Assembly (NCBI RefSeq): GCF_001591465.1
Contig: NZ_BCUY01000003.1
Coordinates: 1-64,000 of the forward strand
Source: Cytobacillus firmus NBRC 15306
GTDB taxonomy: Bacteria; Bacillota; Bacilli; Bacillales; Cytobacillaceae
DNA: 64,000 nt
Direction of reading: 5' to 3'
Shown piece by piece: positions 26,895 through 37,305 of the stretch. Below the pieces are notes generated by a model. It was given only the letters and a program-made list of their open reading frames with translations. It did not search any database and was not told the DNA's origin. A program made the translations under genes and the position numbers. Every line of letters starts with the position of its first letter. Positions within the stretch are counted from its first letter, which is position 1.

Positions 26895-27953
26895 TTACTT
26901 CACCCCCTTTTTGCTGATACGGTCAATTAAGATGCGAATCATGTAGCTTGCTGCAACAAAGAAAACAATAAGAGCAATGATGATATCAACCAGTTCATTT
27001 GGAACTCCAGCCTCAAGCGGCATGTTCAAGGCGCCAACTTTCAAGCTTCCGAATAGCAATGCTGCAAAAATAATTCCAATTGGACCATTGCCGCCTAATA
27101 ATGCTACCGCAATACCGTCAAAGCCTACACCGGTAAATCCGCCCTTAATGGCTGCATAGCCGAATGTACCCAAAGCTTCCATCGCACCCGCAAGACCTGC
27201 AAATGCTCCTGAGATGACCATTGATAGGATGATGTTTCTGCTGACGCTCATGCCTGCATAATCAGATGCATGCTGGTTAAAGCCTACAGCGCGCAATTCG
27301 TAACCCTTTGTTGTTTTTTCCAATAGGAACCACATAATAAACACACATACTAAAGCAATTAAAATCCCCCAGTGCAGGCGGGAATAATCAGTTAATCCCT
27401 CTAGAAACGGAGAACGCAATGATGCAGATTCTGCAATCATTTCTGTCCGGTCACTTTTTTCTGAAAGAACTGTACGGATTATATAGTTGGTTACATGCAA
27501 GGCCACATAGTTCATCATAATCGTGACAATTACTTCATGCACTTTAAACTTGGCTTTCAAAAGGCCCGGTATGAATGCCCACAGTGCACCAGCCGCAGCT
27601 GCTGCGAGAACCGCGAGCGGCAGATGGATGAATTTTGGGAGTTCAAATGCAACCCCTACCCAAACAGCTGCAAGCCACCCGACGATCAGCTGCCCTTCAA
27701 CACCGATATTAAATAAGCCAGTACGGAAAGCAAATGCAACCGCCAAACCGGCAAGAATATAAGGAGTCACCTGTCTGATTACTTCACCAGTGTAGTAGAT
27801 TTCTCCGAAAGCACCGTTCCATAGGGCAATAAATGCAGATCCGGCATTATATCCTGTTGCTATCATAATGATTGTCCCTACTAATACCCCGAGGAGAACG
27901 GCAACTAGAGGTACGACAATATTCTTCATGCGATTAGACATGGTTTTCGCCAC
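26895..27953 (-). CDS. nupP: Nucleoside ABC transporter permease (NupP-like)
   Basis: The first permease of the importer, 352 residues, with about nine hydrophobic segments and the conserved loop AFRTGLFNIGVEGQL near residue 75. The gene overlaps nupO. The open frame starts at a GTG (27953); an ATG at 27941 (MSNRMKN) has GGGTGG eight bases before it and is an equally good or better start. Family members in B. subtilis (NupOPQ) import guanosine and other nucleosides. Confidence 0.92.
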   Translation of the reverse strand: MAKTMSNRMKNIVVPLVAVLLGVLVGTIIMIATGYNAGSAFIALWNGAFGEIYYTGEVIRQVTPYILAGLAVAFAFRTGLFNIGVEGQLIVGWLAAVWVGVAFELPKFIHLPLAVLAAAAAGALWAFIPGLLKAKFKVHEVIVTIMMNYVALHVTNYIIRTVLSEKSDRTEMIAESASLRSPFLEGLTDYSRLHWGILIALVCVFIMWFLLEKTTKGYELRAVGFNQHASDYAGMSVSRNIILSMVISGAFAGLAGAMEALGTFGYAAIKGGFTGVGFDGIAVALLGGNGPIGIIFAALLFGSLKVGALNMPLEAGVPNELVDIIIALIVFFVAASYMIRILIDRISKKGVK

Positions 27954-29469
27954 CCGCTTCCTTCCGTTTAGAACCGGCCATCAATAAACCTAATTCTTGT
28001 TCTGTTGTTTGTTTCGGGTCAACTACCGCTACAATTTCACCCTCATAAATAACAGCAATCCGGTCGCTGACATTCATAATCTCATCTAATTCAAATGAAA
28101 TAAGCAGCACTGCTTTCCCCTGGTCGCGCTGTTCTATCAGACGCCTATGAATATATTCAATTGCACCAACATCAAGACCCCGTGTCGGCTGAGCAGCAAT
28201 CAGGAGATCCGGATTGCGGTCAATTTCACGTCCGATAATGGCTTTCTGCTGGTTACCGCCGGAAAGTGCCCTGGCAAGAGTAAACTCACTCGGAGTTCTG
28301 ACGTCAAATTCTTTTATAAGCTTTTTTGCTTTGCTGTAAATTTCTTTAAAGTTGAGAACTCCTTTATTAGAGAATGGAGCTTTATAATAAGATTGCAAAA
28401 CCATATTTTCTCCAATAGGGAAATCGAGAACAAGTCCATGCTTATGGCGGTCCTGAGGAATATGCCCTACGCCTGTCTCCGTAACTTTACGCGGAGGCAT
28501 ATTCGCGATTTCTTTGCCATTCAATTTAATTGAACCGCTTTCAGACTTCCTCAAACCGGTAATCGCTTCAATTAACTCTGACTGTCCATTTCCGTCTACA
28601 CCGGCAATACCCACTATTTCACCTGCGCGTACATTAAGGTTTAGATTATTAACTACACCCAGACCCCGTGAATCTTTCACATTTAATCCTTGAATCTCAA
28701 GCACCTGCTCCTGCGGGGTAGAGTCTGTTTTATCTGTTTTAAAAGTAACTTCCCTACCCACCATTAAGCTGGCAAGTTCATTCGGGTTGGTTTCAGTGAC
28801 ATTTACTGTTCCGATCCCAACTCCTTTGCGGATAACAGTTACCCGATCACACACTTCCATTATTTCCTTCAGCTTGTGAGTGATTAAAATAATAGATTTG
28901 CCTTCCTGAATCAGGGTTTTCATAATCTGGATTAACTCTTTAATTTCCTGCGGAGTCAGAACAGCAGTAGGTTCATCAAAAATAAGGATTTCAGCACCCC
29001 GATAGAGAGTCTTTAAGATCTCCACCCTCTGCTGCATTCCTACTGAAATATCCGAAATTTTAGCCTGAGGGTCAACAGCAAGTCCATATCGCTCGGAAAT
29101 CTCCCTCACTTCTTTTTCAGCCTTTTTAATATCTATTTTTCCGCCTTTGGTTGTTTCTTTTCCTAGAATAATATTTTCAGTGACAGTGAAACGGTCTACA
29201 AGCATGAAATGCTGGTGGACCATTCCGATGCCCAGGTCGTTGGCTATATTAGGGTCGGTGATGCGCACCGGTTTTCCTTTAACTTTGATTTCACCCTTTT
29301 CAGGCTGATAAAGGCCAAAAAGGACGTTCATCAACGTTGACTTGCCTGCACCATTTTCGCCAAGCAGCGCATGAATTTCACCTGGTTTCAGCTGAAGTGT
29401 GATATTATCATTTGCAACGATTCCAGGAAACTCCTTGCGAATGTTGAGCATTTCAATAACATAATCCAT
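27934..29469 (-). CDS. nupO: Nucleoside ABC transporter ATPase (NupO-like)
   Basis: A double ABC ATPase of about 511 residues. The first domain has Walker A GENGAGKST (near 40) and an altered signature SVGMQQR. The second has a degenerate P-loop GVDGNGQSE and the signature ALSGGNQQK. This asymmetry is typical of the ribose and nucleoside branch. A longer frame runs to 29505, but AAGGAGTG precedes the ATG at 29469. It is separated from nupN by 236 bases holding a terminator and an 11-base palindrome, so its expression is probably lower than that of the binding protein. Confidence 0.94.
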   Translation of the reverse strand: MDYVIEMLNIRKEFPGIVANDNITLQLKPGEIHALLGENGAGKSTLMNVLFGLYQPEKGEIKVKGKPVRITDPNIANDLGIGMVHQHFMLVDRFTVTENIILGKETTKGGKIDIKKAEKEVREISERYGLAVDPQAKISDISVGMQQRVEILKTLYRGAEILIFDEPTAVLTPQEIKELIQIMKTLIQEGKSIILITHKLKEIMEVCDRVTVIRKGVGIGTVNVTETNPNELASLMVGREVTFKTDKTDSTPQEQVLEIQGLNVKDSRGLGVVNNLNLNVRAGEIVGIAGVDGNGQSELIEAITGLRKSESGSIKLNGKEIANMPPRKVTETGVGHIPQDRHKHGLVLDFPIGENMVLQSYYKAPFSNKGVLNFKEIYSKAKKLIKEFDVRTPSEFTLARALSGGNQQKAIIGREIDRNPDLLIAAQPTRGLDVGAIEYIHRRLIEQRDQGKAVLLISFELDEIMNVSDRIAVIYEGEIVAVVDPKQTTEQELGLLMAGSKRKEAGGENHV

Positions 29470-29515
29470 TTGTTTCACTCCTTGCTCAAAATATAAGGAA
29501 ATCATTAGTAGTTAG

Positions 29516-29526
29516 AGGTCAGACCT
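29516..29526. promoter_or_regulatory. Palindrome upstream of nupO
   Basis: AGGTCAGACCT is a perfect inverted repeat around one base and shares CAGACCT with sites upstream of the gntR gene. It may be an additional operator of the GntR regulator. Confidence 0.4.
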
Positions 29527-29654
29527 TGGAATTTCTTAGAAAAACCTGGCTAAAAAAGCCAAGCTTCTAAATAATATGAAAAAATAATTAGTGCATTAAA
29601 AATCTAAGTGAAATACAGAATTTATTCTGTCCTTCATTTAAACTTTTAATATCT

Positions 29655-29697
29655 TAAAAAAGGAATAAGAGGCCGCAGTGCAACCTGCTTATTCCTT
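29655..29697 (-). terminator. Internal terminator between nupN and nupO
   Basis: The minus-strand stem AAGGAATAAG/CTTATTCCTT with an 18-base loop is followed by TTTTTAAG. It probably lets only part of the transcription pass from the binding-protein gene to the transporter genes. Confidence 0.8.
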
Positions 29698-29705
29698 AAC
29701 ATTAA

Positions 29706-30812
29706 TTATTCCACTGAGAAAGAAGCCAGTTCATCTTTTGAAGATGGAACAGTCAGGTCACCATTCTTGATCTTTTCCTGCCATTCTTTAACTGCACCTT
29801 CGATTTCTGCTTTTGTTGATACTTCCGGGTTGATAGGAGCAAGGCCTACACCGTCTTCAGCCAATCCGTAAGTAGTTGTTTCTCCGCCAGGGAAGCTGCC
29901 GTCTTTAGCCTTTGTAGAAAGGTCCTTAACAGCATTGTCTACACGCTTAAGAGCAGATGTAAGGATTACATTGTGCTCTTTGCCATCGATCTCTACTACA
30001 CCCTCAGCTGTCTGATCTGAGTCAACGCCAATTGCCCAAAGTTCTCTTGCCGGGTCTTTCTTTTTAAGGTCACGAGCTTCCTTGAACAGACCGTTTCCAG
30101 TTCCGCCGGCAGCGTGGAAGATTACATCTACGCCAGAAGAGTACATTTTAGAAGCAATTGTCTGGCCTAATTCCGCTTTATCAAATGCTCCAGCATATTG
30201 AACTTCTACTTTAATATCAGGGTTTACCGCTTGAACACCAGCAAGGAATCCAGATTCAAAACGCTCGATTACCGGAATTTCCATACCGCCGATGAAACCA
30301 ATTTTGTTTTCTTTAGTTGCATTTGCTGCAGCAACACCTGCAAGGAATGCAGCTTCCTGCTCTTTAAACATGATGCTTGCTACGTTCGGCTGATCTACGA
30401 CCGCGTCAACGATACCGAAATGAGAATCTTTTTGCTGCTGGGCAATCTCATTGATTGCACCTTCCATTAAGAAACCGATTCCAAAAACAAGATCAAAGTC
30501 CTGACGGGCTAATGTATTCAGGTTTGTAGAATAGTCTGCATCTGACTGTGATTGAAGATAGTCAAATCCGCCCTTTCCTTTTTCAAGTCCATTTTCTTCA
30601 CCAAATGCTTTTAAACCTTCCCAAGCAGATTGGTTAAATGATTTATCATCTACACCGCCGACATCTGTAACCATCGCTACAGAGAATGCTTTTTCTTTAT
30701 TGTCTCCTCCAGCTGTTTCTCCGCCTTTTTCTTCACTTTTGCCGCAAGCACCCAGAATTGTTCCGGCAGCAAGAACTAAAGATAGCGCCAATCCAAATTT
30801 ACGCTTTTTCAA
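29706..30812 (-). CDS. nupN: BMP-family nucleoside-binding lipoprotein (NupN-like)
   Basis: The extracellular solute-binding lipoprotein of the transporter (BMP/PnrA/Med family). The 368-residue precursor begins [17 protein letters not shown] and has the lipobox LGAC, with lipid attachment at the cysteine near residue 23. Downstream the family motifs [19 protein letters not shown] and [20 protein letters not shown] are present. The start is TTG at 30812 with GGGGG eight bases upstream. It follows the GntR gene by 72 bases on the same strand, so it probably shares the operator-controlled promoter. Confidence 0.95.
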   Translation of the reverse strand: MKKRKFGLALSLVLAAGTILGACGKSEEKGGETAGGDNKEKAFSVAMVTDVGGVDDKSFNQSAWEGLKAFGEENGLEKGKGGFDYLQSQSDADYSTNLNTLARQDFDLVFGIGFLMEGAINEIAQQQKDSHFGIVDAVVDQPNVASIMFKEQEAAFLAGVAAANATKENKIGFIGGMEIPVIERFESGFLAGVQAVNPDIKVEVQYAGAFDKAELGQTIASKMYSSGVDVIFHAAGGTGNGLFKEARDLKKKDPARELWAIGVDSDQTAEGVVEIDGKEHNVILTSALKRVDNAVKDLSTKAKDGSFPGGETTTYGLAEDGVGLAPINPEVSTKAEIEGAVKEWQEKIKNGDLTVPSSKDELASFSVE

Positions 30813-30884
30813 GGTTGGTACCCCCTAAGAAATTGTTTTTGCATTAGCGGAATGAATGATTATGTTTTCGTGCATCCCAAAAAG

Positions 30885-31610
30885 CTAGATTCTCTTCCTG
30901 AGGACATGGAAACTGAACTTATCAGCTCTGAAATAATTGACCGAATAAAGAATCGGAGTATCCGATTCATCGAAATGCATTTGCTTTAATACAAGCAGTG
31001 CAGTTTCCGGGTCACATTCCAGAATAGGGGAAATTTTCTCGTGATAGCCAATAGGCTCTATTTGGGCCACAGCATATGTGATTTTCCGGTTTGCATCCTC
31101 TTCAAGCATGTTGAGGATCGACTCCTGTTCGTGGGAAAATGTGTCCGGAAGAATATTCTCAGGAACTTTATCCACACAATAAACGACAGGTTCACCATTG
31201 GCTGTTCTAACCCGCTCAATCACGGCAATTTCCTGGTCTAAAGCACATGAGAATCTGCGGATATCATCTTCAGTCGGTCCCAAAGTTACAGAACTCAAGA
31301 AAACGGTTCCCGGCTTCATCCCTGCCTGCAAAATCATGTTTGTGACACTATTAAGCTGTTCGATGCCGGATGTAAAAAGCGGCTTTGCATTGACAAAGGT
31401 GCCTACACCGTGACGGCGGATGATGACGTTTTCTTCTTCAAGAATGCGCAGCGCCTCCCGCAGTGTAGCTCTGCTTACACCAAGCTGTTTGGCAAGATCG
31501 AATTCGGACGGAAGCTTTTCTTTTTCTTTATACACTCCATCTTCAATGTCTTGTTTTAATCGATCGATGACTTGCAAATATAAATGCCGGTTATCTGACT
31601 TAATAGACAT
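30885..31610 (-). CDS. ymfC: GntR-family regulator with UTRA domain (YmfC-like)
   Basis: A 241-residue HutC-subfamily GntR repressor: N-terminal winged helix (about 10-75; [20 protein letters not shown], then RRHGVGTFV) and C-terminal UTRA effector domain (about 95-235). Five extra codons exist upstream, but GGAGG lies eight bases before the ATG at 31610. As first gene before nupN-O-P-Q it most likely controls them and itself, responding to a nucleoside or its breakdown product; that is inference from position. A perfect 18-base palindrome lies 30 bases upstream. Confidence 0.92.
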   Translation of the reverse strand: MSIKSDNRHLYLQVIDRLKQDIEDGVYKEKEKLPSEFDLAKQLGVSRATLREALRILEEENVIIRRHGVGTFVNAKPLFTSGIEQLNSVTNMILQAGMKPGTVFLSSVTLGPTEDDIRRFSCALDQEIAVIERVRTANGEPVVYCVDKVPENILPDTFSHEQESILNMLEEDANRKITYAVAQIEPIGYHEKISPILECDPETALLVLKQMHFDESDTPILYSVNYFRADKFSFHVLRKRI

Positions 31611-31639
31611 GCAGGGTTCCTCCAACTTCAGTTCTCAAG

Positions 31640-31657
31640 ACATCAGACCTCTGATGT
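31640..31657. promoter_or_regulatory. GntR operator candidate
   Basis: ACATCAGACCTCTGATGT is a perfect inverted repeat (8-base arms, 2-base centre) lying between the gntR -10 and its start codon, a good position for autorepression. The core CAGACCTCT recurs at 31883-31891. Confidence 0.65.
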
Positions 31658-31682
31658 TCAATCATTCCTACTAATCGAAAAT

Positions 31683-31691
31683 ACTATAACA
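31683..31691 (-). promoter_or_regulatory. Extended -10 promoter for gntR-nup
   Basis: The minus strand reads TGTTATAGT, a TGn-extended -10. The -35 position (TTTCTT) is poor, as expected of extended -10 promoters. Confidence 0.5.
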
Positions 31692-31805
31692 CTTTTTACC
31701 CAATAAAGAAATAGAAATTTATCAATTTGTCGAAAAAAGGTGAAAAGAACAAAATGTTTGTGAATCCCTCTGTACCAATTCTTTTTTTCTGGTATAATAC
31801 TACTC

Positions 31806-31819
31806 TGAAAACGATTACA
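31806..31819. promoter_or_regulatory. Catabolite-responsive element (cre)
   Basis: TGAAAACGATTACA fits the CcpA consensus TGWAANCGNTNWCA at every position, and so does its reverse complement. A second, imperfect copy TGTAAGCGCTTTTG is at 31901-31914. CcpA would link nucleoside import (or a divergent transcript) to carbon supply. Confidence 0.7.
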
Positions 31820-31982
31820 TTTCAGTTTTATGCTAATAATGCACCATACAAAAAACCCTCTTTTGTGATGAGTTGAAAGTACCAGACCTCTTTCATTTTA
31901 TGTAAGCGCTTTTGGTAGTATGGCATTTTGAACTATATATTTTTATTGATCTTAGTTTTAGGCATATATCTTCCTAATACAT

Positions 31983-32017
31983 AAAAAAATAGCCGTCCGG
32001 AGACTGGCCATTTTTTT
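31983..32017. terminator. spoIIIE terminator, bidirectional
   Basis: The stem AAATAGCC/GGCCATTT (one wobble) is flanked by runs of A and T on both sides, so it can act on either strand. Confidence 0.8.
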
Positions 32018-32038
32018 AATAAGTCATGCTTATAAATT

Positions 32039-34375
32039 TTAAGAGCTTGCTTCTTCAGAAGGCTTGCCCTGCAGCACAGCTCTTGGCTTGCTGCCTTCAT
32101 ATGGTCCGACAATGCCCCTTGCTTCCATTTCGTCAATCAGCCTTGCCGCTCTCGTATAACCGATCCTGAATCTCCTCTGAAGCATGGATACAGAAGCAGT
32201 CTGCATTTCCAATATCAATTCAACAGCATCTTCATAAAGATCATCATCCACTTCTCCCGCCGCTTCCGGGATATCCTCTGGAATCATTTCTTCCTGATAT
32301 TGTGCCTTCTGCTGGCCGATGACAAAGTCCACTATCTCTTCAACTTCTTCGTCTGACAGAAAGGCCCCCTGTACACGGACTGGTTTAGAAGCACCCACTG
32401 GAAGGAAGAGCATATCTCCTCTTCCCAGAAGTTTTTCCGCTCCGCCCATATCCAGAATGGTTCTTGAATCTGTCATCGATGAAACAGCAAACGCAATTCT
32501 TGATGGTATATTCGCTTTAATTACACCTGTGATAACATCCACTGACGGACGCTGGGTTGCGATGATTAAATGGATGCCTGCCGCCCGTGCCATTTGAGCA
32601 AGGCGCGTGATTGCGTCTTCGACATCGGAGGATGCTACCATCATTAAGTCTGCAAGCTCGTCCACTATGACAACAATATACGGCAGGAGGGGCTGCTGTG
32701 CTTCCTCCTCGGCATTATGCCTTTTTACATACTCATTGTAGCCTTCGATATTTCTTGTGCCTGTATGGGAGAAAAGCTCATAGCGCCTTTCCATCTCACT
32801 GACAACTTTCTGCAGCGCCTGAGCCGCTTTCTTCGGATTTGTCACAACAGGCGCCAGTAAATGAGGCACCCCATTGTAAACATTCAATTCCACCATTTTA
32901 GGGTCAATCATCATTAATTTTACTTCATGCGGTTTTGCCCTCATCAAGATGCTGGTAATGATTCCGTTAATGCAAACACTCTTCCCGCTTCCTGTCGCGC
33001 CGGCAACAAGAAGATGGGGCATTTTGTTGAGTTCTGCAAGGACAGCTTCTCCGGTGATATCACGGCCAAGCCCGATCATAAGCTTGGAGTCCGGCTTGTC
33101 ATTTTGTTTGGATTCAATTACTTCCCGCAGAGAAACCATCGCCACTTCAGAGTTAGGGACTTCAATTCCAATAGCTGATTTACCCGGGATAGGTGCTTCG
33201 ATCCGGATATCCTTTGCAGCCAGCGCAAGTGCCAAATCATCATTCAGACTAACAATTTTGCTTACCTTTACCCCAACATCAGGATGCACCTCATATTTTG
33301 TAACAGCCGGTCCTAAATGAACCTGTGTCACTCTTGCTTTTACTCCAAAACTCTGAAATGTTCTTTCGAGCTTAGCAGCATTCGCGTGGATAAGTTCATA
33401 TTCACCGCTTTGGTCTGTTTGCCTTGGCAGCTTTAAAAGTCTGATAGGAGGCAGCTCGTAGTCTTTGTTTTCCACTTCTGTGAACGTGATTGGCGGCGCA
33501 TTCTCATCCTCCGGCTCTGTGACTGCCATTTCCTGAGGCTGATTAGAACCAGCTAGGGGATCCTCCTGATAAGCTATTTCGGCAAAGCTTGATATTATTG
33601 GTTCGGGAGTTGGTTCAGATACCGGTACAGCAGAATTATTGATCGTTATAACCGTTTCAGGTTCTTCATCCTGCTGAAGATTGTGCTGTTCTTCTTCTCT
33701 TCTTGACTGCCTTTCTTCTCGTCTCTCTCTGCCTTTTTGTTTCCATTCTTTTATATCATCTATAAAACCAGCCCATTGTTTCTTGCAGAAATTCAGAATT
33801 GCGGCCATCATTTTCCCTGCAGCATCTCCGAATGTTTTTCCTGTAATAAGGACAAATCCGATAATAATTAATAAAAAGGCTACAATTTTTGAACCTGTTT
33901 CATCAAAAAGATAATAAAAGAGAGCGAAAAAAATAGCACCAAGCATTCCGCCGCCTAAATCGGTTGTGCTTGTTTCTCCCCGGACTTCCATCCGGAATAG
34001 TTCCCATGTATTAGCTATTACACTCGGATCATCAAACTTCCCTCCATTTGAGAGAAGCTGAAATAATGTTACATGACTCAGCAGCAGCAGGGAGCTGATG
34101 ATGAGATAAACTCCGATTAATTTAGTGTGGAACAGGTATGGCAGCGCTCTCTTCCACATCAGATAACCTGAAAAGATAACGAGTCCAATCAGGCTGAGCA
34201 TGTACCATTCTCCCATAAAGAAACGGAAAAAAAGCACCGTTGCATTCCCAACTGCTCCCAGCCTGGCAATTGATATTACCGCAAGTGCCAGTAGAATCAG
34301 GGCAATTAATTCAAATTTCATCGTCCGTTTTAATGTTTCGTTCTTTTTAGACTTTCTTTTCTTTCTTTTGGCCAT
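32039..34375 (-). CDS. spoIIIE: DNA translocase SpoIIIE/FtsK
   Basis: SpoIIIE pumps the chromosome into the forespore and clears trapped DNA at the vegetative septum. In 778 residues there are four N-terminal membrane helices (about 25-180), a Glu/Pro/Gln-rich linker (about 210-310), and the RecA-like motor with Walker [10 protein letters not shown] (near 457) and Walker [14 protein letters not shown]. The C-terminal gamma winged helix (about 715-775, [20 protein letters not shown]) reads polar sequence motifs. Its place between the tepA-ylzJ pair and ymfC matches B. subtilis. AAGGTGATAAT precedes the ATG. Confidence 0.97.
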   Translation of the reverse strand: MAKRKKRKSKKNETLKRTMKFELIALILLALAVISIARLGAVGNATVLFFRFFMGEWYMLSLIGLVIFSGYLMWKRALPYLFHTKLIGVYLIISSLLLLSHVTLFQLLSNGGKFDDPSVIANTWELFRMEVRGETSTTDLGGGMLGAIFFALFYYLFDETGSKIVAFLLIIIGFVLITGKTFGDAAGKMMAAILNFCKKQWAGFIDDIKEWKQKGRERREERQSRREEEQHNLQQDEEPETVITINNSAVPVSEPTPEPIISSFAEIAYQEDPLAGSNQPQEMAVTEPEDENAPPITFTEVENKDYELPPIRLLKLPRQTDQSGEYELIHANAAKLERTFQSFGVKARVTQVHLGPAVTKYEVHPDVGVKVSKIVSLNDDLALALAAKDIRIEAPIPGKSAIGIEVPNSEVAMVSLREVIESKQNDKPDSKLMIGLGRDITGEAVLAELNKMPHLLVAGATGSGKSVCINGIITSILMRAKPHEVKLMMIDPKMVELNVYNGVPHLLAPVVTNPKKAAQALQKVVSEMERRYELFSHTGTRNIEGYNEYVKRHNAEEEAQQPLLPYIVVIVDELADLMMVASSDVEDAITRLAQMARAAGIHLIIATQRPSVDVITGVIKANIPSRIAFAVSSMTDSRTILDMGGAEKLLGRGDMLFLPVGASKPVRVQGAFLSDEEVEEIVDFVIGQQKAQYQEEMIPEDIPEAAGEVDDDLYEDAVELILEMQTASVSMLQRRFRIGYTRAARLIDEMEARGIVGPYEGSKPRAVLQGKPSEEASS

Positions 34376-34446
34376 ATTATCACCTTATCATTGTTCTTAT
34401 TAACAGCATCATCAAAATTCCATTATGTAATACATCACGTCTGTTA

Positions 34447-34480
34447 TGAAAGAAGAAGCAGCCATTTTTTGGCTGCTTCT
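34447..34480 (-). terminator. tepA-ylzJ terminator
   Basis: A perfect 11-base-pair stem AGAAGCAGCCA/TGGCTGCTTCT is followed by TCTTTC. Confidence 0.8.
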
Positions 34481-34539
34481 AAAGTTACTTTTATTATATC
34501 ATAACGATTCTTAATTAAGTTGTTTTTTGAAATGATTTA

Positions 34540-34761
34540 TCAGCTTAACTGCGTTAAAGTGATCATGGACCCGGGAGTGTATCTTTCATCCATATAATGG
34601 GTAGGGTCGCTGCTCATGATTCTTAAAATGCGGCATTCCTGTCCTGCATTCATTTCAACCAGGAGAGGGATTCCTTCATATGAGACAATTTTCTGCTTGC
34701 TGAAATCATCCTGCTCATTTTGGTAAATGAGTTCTTGCGGCATCATTGTATAAAGGATCAT
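34540..34761 (-). CDS. ylzJ: YlzJ-like protein
   Basis: A 73-residue protein of the YlzJ-like family, found in spore-forming Bacillaceae beside tepA; function unknown. The sequence starts [13 protein letters not shown] and ends with the conserved [14 protein letters not shown] and a short tail. Its ATG overlaps the tepA stop in the four-base pattern ATGA, so translation is coupled to tepA. A terminator follows before spoIIIE. Confidence 0.9.
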   Translation of the reverse strand: MILYTMMPQELIYQNEQDDFSKQKIVSYEGIPLLVEMNAGQECRILRIMSSDPTHYMDERYTPGSMITLTQLS

Positions 34762-35510
34762 TGAACCATCACTTCTTCTTTTGGTTTATTCATATCAATC
34801 AGCTCATTCAGCTTTGCGAGCGCAGGACCGACCCCGCCTACTTCATCAATCAGTCCATATTCAACAGCATCCCTGCCGACCACATTCGTCCCAATATCCC
34901 TGGTCAGGTTGCCTTTATCAAACATCAGGTCTTTAAATTTCTGTTCGGATATATTGGAATGCTTCGTTACAAAATTAATTACACGATCCTGCATTTTATC
35001 CATATACTCAAACGTTTGCGGCACACCGATTACCAGGCCGGTCAGTCTGATAGGATGGATGGTCATTGTAGCTGTCTCTGCAATAAAGGAATAATCGCAT
35101 GATACCGCAATAGGAACACCAATGGAATGGCCGCCTCCAAGGACAATGGAGACTGTTGGCTTAGACAATGATGCAAGCATTTCTGATATTGCCAGCCCGG
35201 CTTCCACATCGCCGCCTACAGTATTCAAGATAACCAGAAGACCTTCTATTTTTGGGTTTTGCTCAATCGCGACGATCTGAGGGATTAAATGCTCATATTT
35301 TGTTGTTTTATTTTGCGGCGGAAGCTGAAGATGCCCTTCCACCTGTCCGACAATGGTTAAGCAGTGAATTTTGGAATCCTGGGACAGCTGCGGCACATTT
35401 GTTTGTCCAAGCTGCTGAATTTTCTCCATAAGGGCAGATGGTCTATCCTCTTTCGGCTGTTCTTGCCCTTCTCCGCCTTCATTGCGGTTATTTTTCATAT
35501 CGTTTTCCAT
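34758..35510 (-). CDS. tepA: ClpP-like serine protease TepA
   Basis: TepA is a cytoplasmic ClpP-fold (SDH-clan) peptidase, described in B. subtilis as translocation-enhancing and acting on spore proteins after germination. The 250-residue product has an acidic, low-complexity N-terminal 30 residues, the oxyanion-hole region [17 protein letters not shown], and the nucleophile loop [14 protein letters not shown] longer frame reaches 35603, but that part covers the upstream rnjB terminator region; AAGGGAG lies eight bases before the ATG at 35510. It is followed by ylzJ with a four-base overlap. Confidence 0.93.
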   Translation of the reverse strand: MENDMKNNRNEGGEGQEQPKEDRPSALMEKIQQLGQTNVPQLSQDSKIHCLTIVGQVEGHLQLPPQNKTTKYEHLIPQIVAIEQNPKIEGLLVILNTVGGDVEAGLAISEMLASLSKPTVSIVLGGGHSIGVPIAVSCDYSFIAETATMTIHPIRLTGLVIGVPQTFEYMDKMQDRVINFVTKHSNISEQKFKDLMFDKGNLTRDIGTNVVGRDAVEYGLIDEVGGVGPALAKLNELIDMNKPKEEVMVQ

Positions 35511-35593
35511 CCTTATTTCTCCCTTCAAGCAATATATTGTTAGTATTAACGCGTGATCATTTTTCATGCGCGCAATTGCCTGAGGGGCGAGAG

Positions 35594-35630
35594 CAAAAAG
35601 CACAGTCCGGCAATCGATGCGGGCTGTGCT
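35594..35630 (-). terminator. rnjB terminator
   Basis: The minus-strand stem AGCACAGCCCG/CCGGACTGTGCT is followed by TTTTTGC, immediately after the rnjB stop. Confidence 0.78.
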
Positions 35631-35637
35631 CTAACCG

Positions 35638-37305
35638 TTATCCCTCCATAAGAATCGGAAGGATCATTGGTCTGCGTTTTGTTTTTTCATACAGATACTG
35701 ATTCAGGCTGTCACGCATATCCTGCTTAATCCCAGACCAGTCAAATGCTTCTCTGGCAAGGTTCTGTTCTACCGCTTCCCTTACTATTTTTACAGCTTCC
35801 TCGAGAAGTTTTTCTGATTCCCTGACATATACAAATCCTCTTGTAATGATTTCAGGACCAGCGGAGATTTTCTTTTCCTTTTTATTAAGAGTAACCACCA
35901 CTAATAAAACACCATCCTGAGAAAGCAGCTTCCGGTCTCTTAGGACAATATTGCCGACATCGCCGACACCAATCCCGTCAATCAGCACATTACCTGATGG
36001 GATTTTCCCTCCGGGAACGATTGCACCATCCTTGATTTCAGCTACATCGCCTTTATCCGGGATGAAAATTTGTCCGCTTGATAATCCGCACGCCATAGCA
36101 ACTTTAGCATGGGCTTTCAGCATTCGGTACTCACCATGAACCGGGATGAAGAATTTGGGACTCATCAGATTAATCATAAATTTAAGTTCTTCCTGACTGC
36201 CATGGCTCGAGGTATTAAAGGTTCCCTTTCCTGGAATCACCTCAGCACCCGCTCTAAACAGCATATCAATCGTTTTGAAAATAAATACTTCTGTTCCTCT
36301 TAAAGGTGATGCAGCAAGTAGTACGGTATCACCCTGTTTTATATTGACCTGTCTGTGGGACTGCTTCGCCATTTTTTGAAGGGCTTCGATTGGCTCTCCC
36401 TGTGTACCCGTGGTAAGAACAACGATTTGGTCATCACTGTATTTGCCGATCTCAGTGACAGGAATAATCACATCTACTCCTACCTGCAAATACCCGAGTT
36501 GCAGAGCAATATCATAGATTCTCTGCAGACTTTTGCCCACCACTGCCACTTTCCTGCCTGTATCGATCGCTGCATCAAAAATATGCTGTATCCGAATTAA
36601 GTCAGATGCAAAGGAAGACGCAATGACTCTCCCCTTAGCAGCGAAGAATGCAGCTGTCATCTCTCTGGCCACTTTCGATTCTGAGCTTGTGTAGCCTGGC
36701 TTTTCTGCTTCTGTACTGTCAGATAGAAGGCAAAGAACTCCTTCCTCCCCTAATCGCGCCATTTTGCCGATTTCAGGTTTGTATAAGTCAGTCGCTGCCT
36801 GATCGAATTTAAAGTCGCCGGTATACACAATTGCACCCTCTGATGTATGTATGGCAACTCCGACACTATCCGGTATGCTATGGCTCGTTCTAAAAAAAGT
36901 TACATCTGCCGAATCAAATTCAACCCTGGCATCTGAATTGATTTCAATAAACTGTACTTTGCCTTTGTATTCCTGTTCCTTCATCTTGGCTTTAGCCAGT
37001 GCCAGAGTCAGCTTTGTTCCATAAACAGGTACATTAACCTTTGCAAGCACATAAGACAGGCCTCCAATATGATCCTCATGTCCATGTGTCAGAAAAATTC
37101 CTCTGACTCTTTCCTTGTTTTGAACTAGATATGTAACATCCGGTATCACGATATCAATTCCGAGCATTTCATTTTCAGGGAACATTAATCCGGCATCAAT
37201 GACATATATATCATCGTCCACCTCTGCCAAGTACATATTCTTTCCAAGTTCTCCGACTCCTCCGAGTGCTGCCAGCTTGATGCTTTCATTCTGTCTCTTT
37301 TTCAA
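35638..37305 (-). CDS. rnjB: Ribonuclease J2
   Basis: RNase J2 is a metallo-beta-lactamase/beta-CASP ribonuclease that pairs with RNase J1 in mRNA turnover. The length of 555 residues equals B. subtilis RnjB. The metal motif THGHEDHIGG (His74, His76, Asp78, His79) and a later SHGSQEELK motif are intact. The start is TTG at 37305 with GGGAGG eight bases before it. J2 rather than J1 is called from gene context (between dapA and tepA-spoIIIE). Confidence 0.94.
   Translation of the reverse strand: MKKRQNESIKLAALGGVGELGKNMYLAEVDDDIYVIDAGLMFPENEMLGIDIVIPDVTYLVQNKERVRGIFLTHGHEDHIGGLSYVLAKVNVPVYGTKLTLALAKAKMKEQEYKGKVQFIEINSDARVEFDSADVTFFRTSHSIPDSVGVAIHTSEGAIVYTGDFKFDQAATDLYKPEIGKMARLGEEGVLCLLSDSTEAEKPGYTSSESKVAREMTAAFFAAKGRVIASSFASDLIRIQHIFDAAIDTGRKVAVVGKSLQRIYDIALQLGYLQVGVDVIIPVTEIGKYSDDQIVVLTTGTQGEPIEALQKMAKQSHRQVNIKQGDTVLLAASPLRGTEVFIFKTIDMLFRAGAEVIPGKGTFNTSSHGSQEELKFMINLMSPKFFIPVHGEYRMLKAHAKVAMACGLSSGQIFIPDKGDVAEIKDGAIVPGGKIPSGNVLIDGIGVGDVGNIVLRDRKLLSQDGVLLVVVTLNKKEKKISAGPEIITRGFVYVRESEKLLEEAVKIVREAVEQNLAREAFDWSGIKQDMRDSLNQYLYEKTKRRPMILPILMEG

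Larger units (their letters stand above)
31611..32038. other. 428-base regulatory region upstream of gntR-nup
   Basis: It holds the operator palindrome, an extended -10 promoter, a perfect cre site, a second cre-like site, a second CAGACCTCT copy and the spoIIIE terminator. A possible plus-strand small RNA is discussed separately. No protein gene is supported. Confidence 0.6.
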
